This document shows, piece after piece, positions 1-5,384 of a stretch of 8,610 nucleotides of DNA. Every line of letters starts with the position of its first letter. The first letter of the stretch is position 1. The notes below the pieces were generated by a model. The model worked only from the letters and a program-made list of their open reading frames with translations, was not told where the DNA came from and did not search any database. The position numbers and the translations under genes were made by a program. Source of the DNA: Actinomycetota bacterium (GTDB taxonomy: Bacteria > Actinomycetota > Actinomycetes > Nanopelagicales > Nanopelagicaceae); the NCBI GenBank assembly GCA_010028225.1, contig RGOY01000048.1, positions 1 through 8,610 on the forward strand, written 5' to 3'.

Positions 1-30
1 TACTCCCCGAGAACTAGTTACCAAGTTTTT

Positions 31-107
31 TGGGGTGAGCGACGGGGGTCGAACCCGCGACAACCCGGACCACAACCGGGTGCTCTACCAGCTGAGCTAC
101 GCCCACC
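31..107 (-). tRNA. tRNA-His, anticodon GTG
   Basis: On the minus strand this folds as a complete cloverleaf. The acceptor stem pairs 106-100 with 41-35 and includes one G-U pair. The anticodon stem is 76-80 with 64-68, around a 7-nt loop TTGTGGT whose central GTG (73-71) reads His codons. The T arm carries GGTTCGACC. The base before G1 (position 107) is G and can pair with discriminator C73 (position 34), the extra G(-1):C73 pair that is the identity element of bacterial tRNA-His. The 3' CCA is encoded (33-31). It lies downstream of orn on the same strand. From memory, orn next to tRNA-His is a recurring actinobacterial arrangement. The 95-bp spacer to orn contains one TATGAT on the minus strand (181-176) but no convincing -35, so co-transcription with orn is also possible. 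Confidence 0.97.
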
Positions 108-202
108 ATTCGAGTTTTGCCCGCTTGCCTCATCAAAGATTTCTCATCAACTGATTTTGGTGAGCGAACTGGCAAATCATACCGCCCGAAAAATTCGCGC
201 CT

Positions 203-763
203 CTAGCGGCCGATTTCTTGAAAGATTGTCGCTCGATAATGAGCTAATTCCGCTATCGAATCTCGAATATCGGCTAGAGCGCGATGGTTTCCGGTCTTTG
301 CAGGAGCGCTTTCATAGGCCTTTGGGTACCAACGCTTGGCTAACTCCTTGATCGATGAGACATCAATCGTGCGATAGTGAATGAATGAATTGAGCCGCGG
401 CATATCGCGCGAGATGAAGTTTCGGTCCATCCCAATGGTGTTGCCGGCCAGAGGTGATTGTCCGTTCTGGCAGTGTGCAGATAGATAGGTAAGGACTTCA
501 TCCTCTGCCTCGGCAAGTGATTTCCCGTGGGGGATCTCTGCAAGTAGTCCTGATTCTTTATGCATTGTGCGAACGAAGTCATTCATCTGGGCAAGGTGGG
601 CGTCACTTGCCTTGATGACCACGTCAACTCCTTCGCCCAGGACGTTGAGTTCGCCATCGGTGACCAAGACACCTATCTCGACCAAGGCGTCGTTTTCGAG
701 GGAGAGGCCGGTCATCTCGCAATCGATCCAGATGATGGGGGGATTGGACTCATTGGCACTCAC
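203..763 (-). CDS. orn: Oligoribonuclease (DEDDh 3'-5' exoribonuclease)
   Basis: This 186-aa protein is a full-length oligoribonuclease, the enzyme that degrades 2-5-nt RNA fragments and pGpG to mononucleotides in the cytoplasm, completing RNA turnover and c-di-GMP breakdown. All five DEDDh catalytic residues are visible: D14 and E16 in IDCEMTGL (ExoI), D113 in NTIGMDRNFI (ExoII), and H160 with D165 in GNHRALADI (ExoIII). The family is usually about 180-200 aa, so it is neither truncated nor extended. The start is GTG at 763-761; the nearby ATG at 753 is out of frame. Only a weak purine-rich segment (GGTGG) precedes it. The gene is divergent from pstC across a 101-bp gap that holds a PHO-box-like array, and it is followed by tRNA-His on the same strand. 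Identification is firm. Confidence 0.97.
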   Translation of the reverse strand: MSANESNPPIIWIDCEMTGLSLENDALVEIGVLVTDGELNVLGEGVDVVIKASDAHLAQMNDFVRTMHKESGLLAEIPHGKSLAEAEDEVLTYLSAHCQNGQSPLAGNTIGMDRNFISRDMPRLNSFIHYRTIDVSSIKELAKRWYPKAYESAPAKTGNHRALADIRDSIAELAHYRATIFQEIGR

Positions 764-792
764 GCCACCACTCTATTGCCCGCTCCAGGATT

Positions 793-825
793 CTTCACTT
801 TCCGTTCATCTTCTATTCACTCTCA
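793..825 (+). promoter_or_regulatory. PHO-box-like array of three 11-nt repeats upstream of pstC
   Basis: Three heptamers resembling GTTCACC start exactly 11 nt apart: CTTCACT at 793, GTTCATC at 804 and ATTCACT at 815. They match the consensus at 5, 6 and 5 of 7 positions. This 11-nt direct-repeat architecture is the PhoP operator described in Streptomyces, where PhoP activates pst and pho genes during phosphate starvation. The array ends 39 nt before the pstC GTG and points the same way as the gene. I see no clear -10 between the array and pstC. The same gap is upstream of the divergent orn. The pattern is seen; the assignment to a PhoP-like regulator is inferred and supported by a similar array before pstS. 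Confidence 0.75.
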
Positions 826-864
826 TGCCACATCAGATTACGAGCTTCCTACCAGTATTCCGGT

Positions 865-1863
865 GTGGCAATCACCGAAAAGCCTTCTGCGGGGCCAGCG
901 ATCCCAACTCGACGCGTAATCACAACTGAACCGCGACTATCCGACAAAGTCTTTCGAGGCATCGTCACAGCGGGCGGGCTTTCATCGCTGATCATTCTTG
1001 GCCTCATAGCAATTTTCCTCGCGTATCAGGGTTATGAAATCTTGGTCAAAGAAGGAACTTCATTTTTTACTTCATCAACGTGGGAAGTTATTACAGACGA
1101 TGTGGGTGAAGTTCAAAGTTATGACTTTGGGCTAGCAGCCATGTTGGTAGGCACCGTGCTCTGCGCATTGATCGCCGTAATCGTGGCGGTTCCAGTCGCA
1201 GTCGCGTCGGCCCTCTTTATGACATTTTATGCTCAAGGAAAAATTAAGGCCTTTCTGATTGCTGTCGTTGATTTAATGGCTGCATTCCCTTCGATTCTCT
1301 TTGGGTTCTGGGGCTTTTTCATCCTTATGCCCAAAGTCGAATATTGGTCATTGCTCATCAATAAGTATCTTGGGTGGATCCCTCTCTTCTCGGTGGATGC
1401 GAAAATCTTTACGAGATCGCCCTTCTTAGCCGGTCTGGTTCTTGCAGTGATGATCATTCCCATCACAACAGCTGTTGCTCGCGAAGTTTTTGACCAAACA
1501 CCTCTTGATCGAATACAGGCCGCATACGCACTTGGTGCCACAAAGTGGGCCATGATTCGAGCGGTCGCACTTCCTTATGGACGGGGTGGAGTCGTTGGTG
1601 GAGCAATGTTGGGTCTTGGTCGCGCGATGGGTGAGACTGTCGCGGTCTATACGGTTTTGAATATCGTCTATCAAATTAATTGGCACGTGCTCTTTGGTGC
1701 GGGCGGAAATGTCGCTTCACTTATTTTGCTCAAGTTTGGAGAGGCGAAACCTCTTGAGATTAAGGGGTTAATGGCGGCAGGTTTAGCGTTATTCCTTCTC
1801 ACGCTCCTGGTTAATCTCCTTGCTGATTTCATCGTAGCTCGAACTGGAAAAAAGGGTCGATGA
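865..1863 (+). CDS. pstC: Phosphate ABC transporter permease PstC
   Basis: This 332-aa inner-membrane permease is one of the two channel subunits of the high-affinity phosphate importer PstSCAB. About six hydrophobic segments are visible, near residues 30-55, 88-115, 126-150, 185-205, 238-265 and 297-325. A long extracytoplasmic stretch follows the first, as usual in PstC. The permease EAA-type cytoplasmic loop, which contacts the ATPase PstB, is seen as AAYALGATKW at 219-228 followed by GLGRAMGET, the typical PstC signature. The start is GTG at 865. No strong Shine-Dalgarno precedes it, so the exact start is less certain than the frame, but the cytoplasmic N-terminus of about 28 residues is reasonable. 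The stop overlaps the pstA start (ATGATGA at 1860-1866), indicating translational coupling. The gene lies just downstream of a PHO-box-like array, so induction by low phosphate is likely. Confidence 0.96.
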   Translation: MAITEKPSAGPAIPTRRVITTEPRLSDKVFRGIVTAGGLSSLIILGLIAIFLAYQGYEILVKEGTSFFTSSTWEVITDDVGEVQSYDFGLAAMLVGTVLCALIAVIVAVPVAVASALFMTFYAQGKIKAFLIAVVDLMAAFPSILFGFWGFFILMPKVEYWSLLINKYLGWIPLFSVDAKIFTRSPFLAGLVLAVMIIPITTAVAREVFDQTPLDRIQAAYALGATKWAMIRAVALPYGRGGVVGGAMLGLGRAMGETVAVYTVLNIVYQINWHVLFGAGGNVASLILLKFGEAKPLEIKGLMAAGLALFLLTLLVNLLADFIVARTGKKGR

Positions 1864-2924
1864 TGAGTGAGACGAAAGTTTCGCGAAGTGTTCCTAAGCC
1901 AAGTAAGCCTTGGCAACCTTCTGCTGCAGAGAGAGCGCAGTCCCTCTCAGTTGGAGTTTTAGCAGCACTAGCAAGCGTAGGCCTCGTGGCACTCACCCCC
2001 ATGAAAGGGGTTTTACCAACAGTCATTTTCTTTGGAATATTTGCGGTTTTGATTGGGTTCGTAAAAGGCACCTTCACTCGTGGGTCAACAACGGGCAAGA
2101 ACAACGCAATTGGAATATTGCTCGGCCTGGGCACTTGCGTGGCCTTGATTCCAATCGCTTCGATTTTGCAAACAACGGTCTCGCGAGGTTACAAAGGCAT
2201 TCATACCGGGCTTTTCACCGAAGATATGAGCATGAACACGGCCATTGATCCGATTACAGAAGGTGGACTGCTTCACGCACTTCTTGGTTCTTTAATAATG
2301 GTCTCCATCGCACTGGTGATTGCAATGCCACTTGGAATTCTCACCGCGATCTATCTCACGGAAATCAAAGGTCGCTTTAGTAGGCCAGTTCGATTCCTGG
2401 TGCAGGCAATGAGTGGGGTTCCTTCAATCGTTGCTGGACTTTTTATCATGTCAGCGATCATCTATCCGATCACAAAGTCCTTCAATGGCTTGATGGGAGC
2501 GCTCGCGCTTTCTATTCTTATGATCCCGACGATTGCTAGAACCGCTGAAGAAGTCTTACTTCTTATTCCCAATGATTTGCGCGAGGCCGGTGTGGCTCTC
2601 GGTGGCACTCAATGGCGGACAGTGGCCATGGTTGTGGTGCCAGCGGCCCGAAGCGGTCTTATTACGGCGATGATTTTGGGTATTGCACGCGTTATTGGGG
2701 AGACTGCGCCAATCCTTCTCGTTTCAGGTGGTGGGGATGCGATAAACGTAAATCCCGTCGAAGGTCCGATGGGGTCGCTGCCCTTCTATATCTGGAAGTC
2801 ATTCTTTTTCGGGACCGAAGAGGCGACCACACGTGGTTGGGCAGGTCTTTTGGTGCTCCTGGTATTTGTTCTCATATTGTTCACGCTGGCTCGAACTTTG
2901 AGCCGACGAAAGGTGCGGAGATGA
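1860..2924 (+). CDS. pstA: Phosphate ABC transporter permease PstA, N-terminally extended
   Basis: This is the second channel subunit of the Pst importer, 354 aa. The conserved part includes TMs around residues 138-162 and 180-205. The EAA loop REAGVALGGTQW lies near 241-251, and GIARVIGETAPILL follows it, characteristic of PstA. The protein is longer than the roughly 280-310 aa common in the family. The excess is N-terminal: after a polar start of about 25 residues there are two additional hydrophobic segments (about 29-46 and 49-68) before the usual first TM (about 83-106). Two ATG codons in tandem (1860 and 1863) could start it, preceded by AAAAAAGGG. It overlaps pstC by 4 nt and its TGA overlaps the ATG assigned to pstB (ATGA at 2921-2924). 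It presumably pairs with PstC and is driven by PstB. Confidence 0.96.
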   Translation: MMSETKVSRSVPKPSKPWQPSAAERAQSLSVGVLAALASVGLVALTPMKGVLPTVIFFGIFAVLIGFVKGTFTRGSTTGKNNAIGILLGLGTCVALIPIASILQTTVSRGYKGIHTGLFTEDMSMNTAIDPITEGGLLHALLGSLIMVSIALVIAMPLGILTAIYLTEIKGRFSRPVRFLVQAMSGVPSIVAGLFIMSAIIYPITKSFNGLMGALALSILMIPTIARTAEEVLLLIPNDLREAGVALGGTQWRTVAMVVVPAARSGLITAMILGIARVIGETAPILLVSGGGDAINVNPVEGPMGSLPFYIWKSFFFGTEEATTRGWAGLLVLLVFVLILFTLARTLSRRKVRR

Positions 2925-3868
2925 GTTTTTCTGATTCGGTTTCGGCAAGCATGAAGTCAGGCAGGGATTTTCAAAATAGGCAAGAAAAGCTAGAAAAGGA
3001 TGCGACTATGAACGAAAGTGATCAAGCGAAGAGCCCAAAGCCGTCGTCGCTGGCGTCGGTAGCCAAGTCGCATATCTCTCGAGGCAACAGTGCGAGACGG
3101 TTAGGTACTGGCTTGGAGGCAAAAGGTATTCATGCTTGGTTTGGATCAAACCACGTGCTTGCTGATATCTCGTTGGACTTCGCATCAGGATCAGTAACTG
3201 CTCTTATCGGACCATCGGGTTGTGGCAAGTCCACTTTCATTAGAACGCTCAATCGTATGCACGAATTCATTCCCACGGCTGCCATGGCTGGCGAAGTGTT
3301 ACTTGATGGCAAAGATATTTACGCACCGGGAACGGATGTCACCAAGATTCGTCTTAAAGTGGGGATGGTATTTCAGAAACCAAACCCCTTCCCATCGATG
3401 ACAATCGGCGAGAATGTACTTTCTGGGCTCCGGTTGGCTCAGTTGAAGGTCGAAAACAAAGACGATCTCGTCGAGGAGTGTCTGGCTCGCGCAGGTCTTT
3501 GGAGTGAAGTAAAGGATCGTCTTGGCGAGTACGGTGGCGCGCTTTCAGGTGGTCAGCAGCAGAGATTATGTATCGCACGTTCACTGGCTGTGAGTCCTCA
3601 TGTACTCCTCATGGATGAACCATGTTCGGCACTTGATCCAGGATCAACTTTGAAGATTGAAGACACCATCGCGGAACTCTCTGAGACGATGACCATCATC
3701 ATCGTGACTCACAACATGCAGCAGGCTGCGCGAGTCTCGGATTACACCGCATTCTTTCTCTCTGATGGCGGACCCGGAGAAATGGTTGAATACGGAAAAA
3801 CGACTGAGATCTTCTCAAACCCTCGTGATAAGCGTACCGAAAACTACGTCACTGGACGTTTTGGGTAA
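2921..3868 (+). CDS. pstB: Phosphate import ATP-binding protein PstB
   Basis: This is the cytoplasmic ATPase that energises phosphate import through PstC/PstA. With the start at 2921 it has 315 aa. Walker A GPSGCGKST is at 97-105, followed by the Q-loop with the PstB-type VFQKPNPFPSMTI. The ABC signature LSGGQQQR is at 208-215, Walker B LLMDEPCSALD has D232 and E233, and the H-loop His is H264. The TLKIEDTI stretch after Walker B is typical of PstB. The conserved domain begins only near residue 65, so there is a polar, probably disordered N-terminal extension. Two starts are plausible. ATG 2921 overlaps the pstA stop as ATGA and has AAAGG 7 nt upstream. ATG 3008 has AAAAGGA at 2994-3000 with a 7-nt spacer and would give 286 aa. 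I chose 2921 because of the overlap pattern shared with pstC/pstA. The transcript could continue into pstS, since I see no terminator hairpin after the stop. Confidence 0.95.
   Translation: MSFSDSVSASMKSGRDFQNRQEKLEKDATMNESDQAKSPKPSSLASVAKSHISRGNSARRLGTGLEAKGIHAWFGSNHVLADISLDFASGSVTALIGPSGCGKSTFIRTLNRMHEFIPTAAMAGEVLLDGKDIYAPGTDVTKIRLKVGMVFQKPNPFPSMTIGENVLSGLRLAQLKVENKDDLVEECLARAGLWSEVKDRLGEYGGALSGGQQQRLCIARSLAVSPHVLLMDEPCSALDPGSTLKIEDTIAELSETMTIIIVTHNMQQAARVSDYTAFFLSDGGPGEMVEYGKTTEIFSNPRDKRTENYVTGRFG
2994..3000 (+). promoter_or_regulatory. Internal ribosome binding site for an alternative PstB start
   Basis: AAAAGGA lies 7 nt before an in-frame ATG at 3008. This is a well-formed Shine-Dalgarno inside the long N-terminal extension of pstB. 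It could make 3008 the true start, or yield a second, shorter PstB isoform. The choice cannot be settled from the sequence alone. Confidence 0.45.
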
Positions 3869-3875
3869 ACGAAAA

Positions 3876-3908
3876 GTTCACTTCCTTTTCACCTCGTAGT
3901 TACCCGCT
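3876..3908 (+). promoter_or_regulatory. PHO-box-like array of 11-nt repeats upstream of pstS
   Basis: GTTCACT at 3876, TTTCACC at 3887 and AGTTACC at 3898 are spaced exactly 11 nt apart and match GTTCACC at 6, 6 and 4 of 7 positions. Much weaker copies may continue in the same register at 3909 (TCTCCCT) and 3920 (GTCATCT). The architecture is the same as the array before pstC, which makes chance less likely. It sits in the 116-bp gap between pstB and pstS and suggests that pstS has its own phosphate-starvation promoter in addition to any read-through from pstCAB. The binding protein is inferred to be a PhoP-type response regulator; it is not encoded in this window. Confidence 0.75.
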
Positions 3909-3934
3909 TCTCCCTTTCTGTCATCTCTGCTCGT

Positions 3935-3951
3935 TATCTTCCCCATATGTT
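3935..3951 (+). promoter_or_regulatory. Candidate -10 region of the pstS promoter
   Basis: Two hexamers fit the TANNNT pattern: TATCTT at 3935-3940 and TATGTT at 3946-3951. Both lie between the PHO-box-like array and the pstS Shine-Dalgarno, where a -10 element of an activator-dependent promoter is expected. No -35 is evident, which fits a promoter whose -35 is replaced by activator binding. The two alternatives cannot be separated by eye. Confidence 0.35.
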
Positions 3952-3972
3952 GTTGGTCAAAGGGCCACAACT

Positions 3973-3979
3973 GGAAGGA
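3973..3979 (+). promoter_or_regulatory. Strong ribosome binding site of pstS
   Basis: GGAAGGA precedes the ATG at 3985 with a 5-nt spacer. It is clearly stronger than the upstream sequences of pstC, orn or ettA in this window, which fits the need for many copies of a binding protein per transporter. It also fixes the start, rather than the second in-frame ATG two codons later. Confidence 0.8.
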
Positions 3980-3984
3980 ATGTA

Positions 3985-5145
3985 ATGAAAATGTCAAAGC
4001 GTGCAGTGCTTCTAGCTTTTACGCTAGCTTCTGTTCTCTCAGTGTCAACCCTCCCCGCTCATGCCAATATTGATTTGCAAGGTTCTGGCGCGAGTTTCGT
4101 AGGCAATGTTCTTGATGCTTGTAAAACGGGTTTCTCAAAGAAGACGAATAACACCGTGGTTTACAGCCCACTTGGTTCAAGCACTGGCGTTCGTAACGCC
4201 GATGGTGCCATCGGAGATTTTTGGTTCTCTGATGCAGCCCATCTCGCCTCGACTCGTCGCGCTTCAGTGATAAATGTTCCACTTGTTGCTGCGCCGATTG
4301 CAGTTCTACACAATCTTCCTGCAAGGACACAACTTTATTTAAGCCCAGAGACAATCGCAGGAATCTTCGCCGGAACCATCACCAAATGGAATGACCCAAA
4401 AATTGTGGCGGATAACAATCGATCAGTGACTGAAGTCGTCTATAAGAAAGACACCATGGGTAATGTCTTGAAAGACAAGGACGGCAAGAACCTCGTACTT
4501 CGTACTCAGGTAAAGAACATTCGTTACACCCTTCCTAATCAAGATATCAAGGTCTTCTATCGCTCAGATGGTTCGGGGACAACGAACAACTTCACCCGTT
4601 ATCTCAATGCCGTAGCTCCTTCAATCTGGAACAAGCCGGCAAATAACGCCTTCACCACTGCTTTCCCTGGCAACCTCAATGCTGCTGGAAATATTGGACG
4701 AATAGTTGGTGCTTCACAGTCACAGGGTGTCGCACTCAATGCCGGAAAAACTAAGTACTCGATCACCTATGCAGAGGTTTCGTTTGCAGCAGCTAATGGG
4801 TTGAAGGTCGCAGCGATTGGAAATGCTTCCGGAAATTTCATTCTGCCAACATCCACTGCGACTTCTGCATTCATTGGTGCAGGGACGATCAACACCACAA
4901 CAGGTGCAGTTACCTTTGATTACCAAACGAAGGAAGTCGGTGCCTATCCACTAAGTATCGTCTCGTACATGCTCTATGAAACTGAGCCAAAAGACAAGGC
5001 ACGTGGCGCAGCAGTCAAGCAGTGGGCGCAATATCTTCTAACAGAAGATTGTGTCAATGGTGATGCTAAAGACACAGGCTTCATCTTCTTGACTGGAAAG
5101 ATCCGTACGACAGTCGAGGAATTCTTGAATAGAGCCAAGCTCTAA
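3985..5145 (+). CDS. pstS: Phosphate-binding protein PstS, secreted, no lipobox
   Basis: This 386-aa protein is the extracytoplasmic phosphate receptor of the Pst importer. A Sec signal peptide is clear: MKMSKR, a hydrophobic core at about 7-22, and a probable signal peptidase I site after AHA (residues 25-27). There is no lipobox cysteine, so by sequence it is not a lipoprotein. Phosphate-contacting motifs of the family are present: GSGASF at 33-38, SSTGVRN near 65-71, an F-S-D-A turn, and RSDGSGTT at 193-200. The IFAGTITKWNDP stretch near 129-140 is also typical. Between WNDP and the RSDGSGT motif there is a Lys/Asp-rich segment (about 144-183), longer than in E. coli PstS. Only two cysteines occur, C46 and C356, which could form a disulfide after export. 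The gene follows pstB after a gap with its own PHO-box-like array and a strong RBS, and ends before an intrinsic terminator. Confidence 0.95.
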   Translation: MKMSKRAVLLAFTLASVLSVSTLPAHANIDLQGSGASFVGNVLDACKTGFSKKTNNTVVYSPLGSSTGVRNADGAIGDFWFSDAAHLASTRRASVINVPLVAAPIAVLHNLPARTQLYLSPETIAGIFAGTITKWNDPKIVADNNRSVTEVVYKKDTMGNVLKDKDGKNLVLRTQVKNIRYTLPNQDIKVFYRSDGSGTTNNFTRYLNAVAPSIWNKPANNAFTTAFPGNLNAAGNIGRIVGASQSQGVALNAGKTKYSITYAEVSFAAANGLKVAAIGNASGNFILPTSTATSAFIGAGTINTTTGAVTFDYQTKEVGAYPLSIVSYMLYETEPKDKARGAAVKQWAQYLLTEDCVNGDAKDTGFIFLTGKIRTTVEEFLNRAKL

Positions 5146-5173
5146 GAATCTCGTTAAATCCTTACCGAAGGAT

Positions 5174-5211
5174 GTCTGGGCCGACTTGAGGGAGTCGGCC
5201 CAGACTTTTTT
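5174..5211 (+). terminator. Intrinsic terminator after pstS
   Basis: A perfect 13-bp inverted repeat (GTCTGGGCCGACT at 5174-5186 with its complement at 5193-5205) encloses a 6-nt loop TGAGGG and is followed at once by six T residues, then GTTT. It lies 28 nt after the pstS stop and ends the pst locus. The opposite strand has no T-run after the stem, so it should act on plus-strand transcription only and not stop the tRNA-Arg transcript coming the other way. Confidence 0.95.
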
Positions 5212-5241
5212 GTTTCGGCAGTCGACTGTTTTCAGAAAGTG

Positions 5242-5315
5242 CGCGCCCGGCAGGAATCGAACCTGCGACAACCCGCTTAGAAGGCGGGTGCTCTATCCGA
5301 CTGAGCTACGGGCGC
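5242..5315 (-). tRNA. tRNA-Arg, anticodon TCT
   Basis: A complete cloverleaf on the minus strand. The 7-bp acceptor stem GCGCCCG/CGGGCGC pairs 5315-5309 with 5249-5243. The anticodon stem pairs 5288-5284 with 5276-5272 around the loop CTTCTAA, giving anticodon TCT (5281-5279) for AGA/AGG codons. The T arm has GGTTCGATTCC. The discriminator is G at 5242. The next bases read CAC, so CCA is not encoded and must be added after transcription. The gene is convergent with pstS and divergent from ettA. Confidence 0.97.
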
Positions 5316-5363
5316 AATGGCATAAGTCTAAGGTCACACCGTTTCTACTAACTCAATAAGTCA

Positions 5364-5384
5364 GAGGCGATAGGGTTTCGCCTC
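5364..5384. promoter_or_regulatory. Perfect inverted repeat abutting the ettA start, with candidate -10 in its centre
   Basis: GAGGCGA (5364-5370) and TCGCCTC (5378-5384) are perfect complements separated by TAGGGTT. The right arm ends on the base immediately before the ettA GTG. The centre contains TAGGGT (5371-5376), which fits an actinobacterial TANNNT -10 and would place transcription start at or next to the GTG, giving a leaderless mRNA. This would explain why no Shine-Dalgarno is seen. The repeat could instead be an operator over this promoter, or an RNA hairpin in a longer leader. The repeat is certain; its role is inference. Confidence 0.4.

Noticed and set aside
12..31. Short palindrome AACTAGTT followed by a T-run on the plus strand as a terminator
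   Set aside because: Only an 8-nt palindrome with no loop, and the T-run is separated from it; it cannot form a hairpin terminator.
176..181. TATGAT on the minus strand as a promoter for tRNA-His
   Set aside because: A good -10 hexamer, but no -35 at 16-18 nt and about 70 nt from the tRNA; insufficient to list as a promoter.
560..929. Two overlapping plus-strand open frames of about 120 codons antisense to the 5' end of orn and running into pstC
   Set aside because: They lie opposite a clear oligoribonuclease with all catalytic residues, show no domain or RBS, and have atypical composition.
2612..2920. Upstream in-frame extension of pstB to an ATG at 2612
   Set aside because: These 103 codons lie inside pstA in another frame, are Arg/Gly/Trp-rich and low-plausibility; coupling at 2921 or the RBS before 3008 gives a better start.
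4019..4354. Minus-strand 111-codon open frame opposite pstS
   Set aside because: Pure shadow of a well-supported secreted protein; no start signal and no recognisable sequence.
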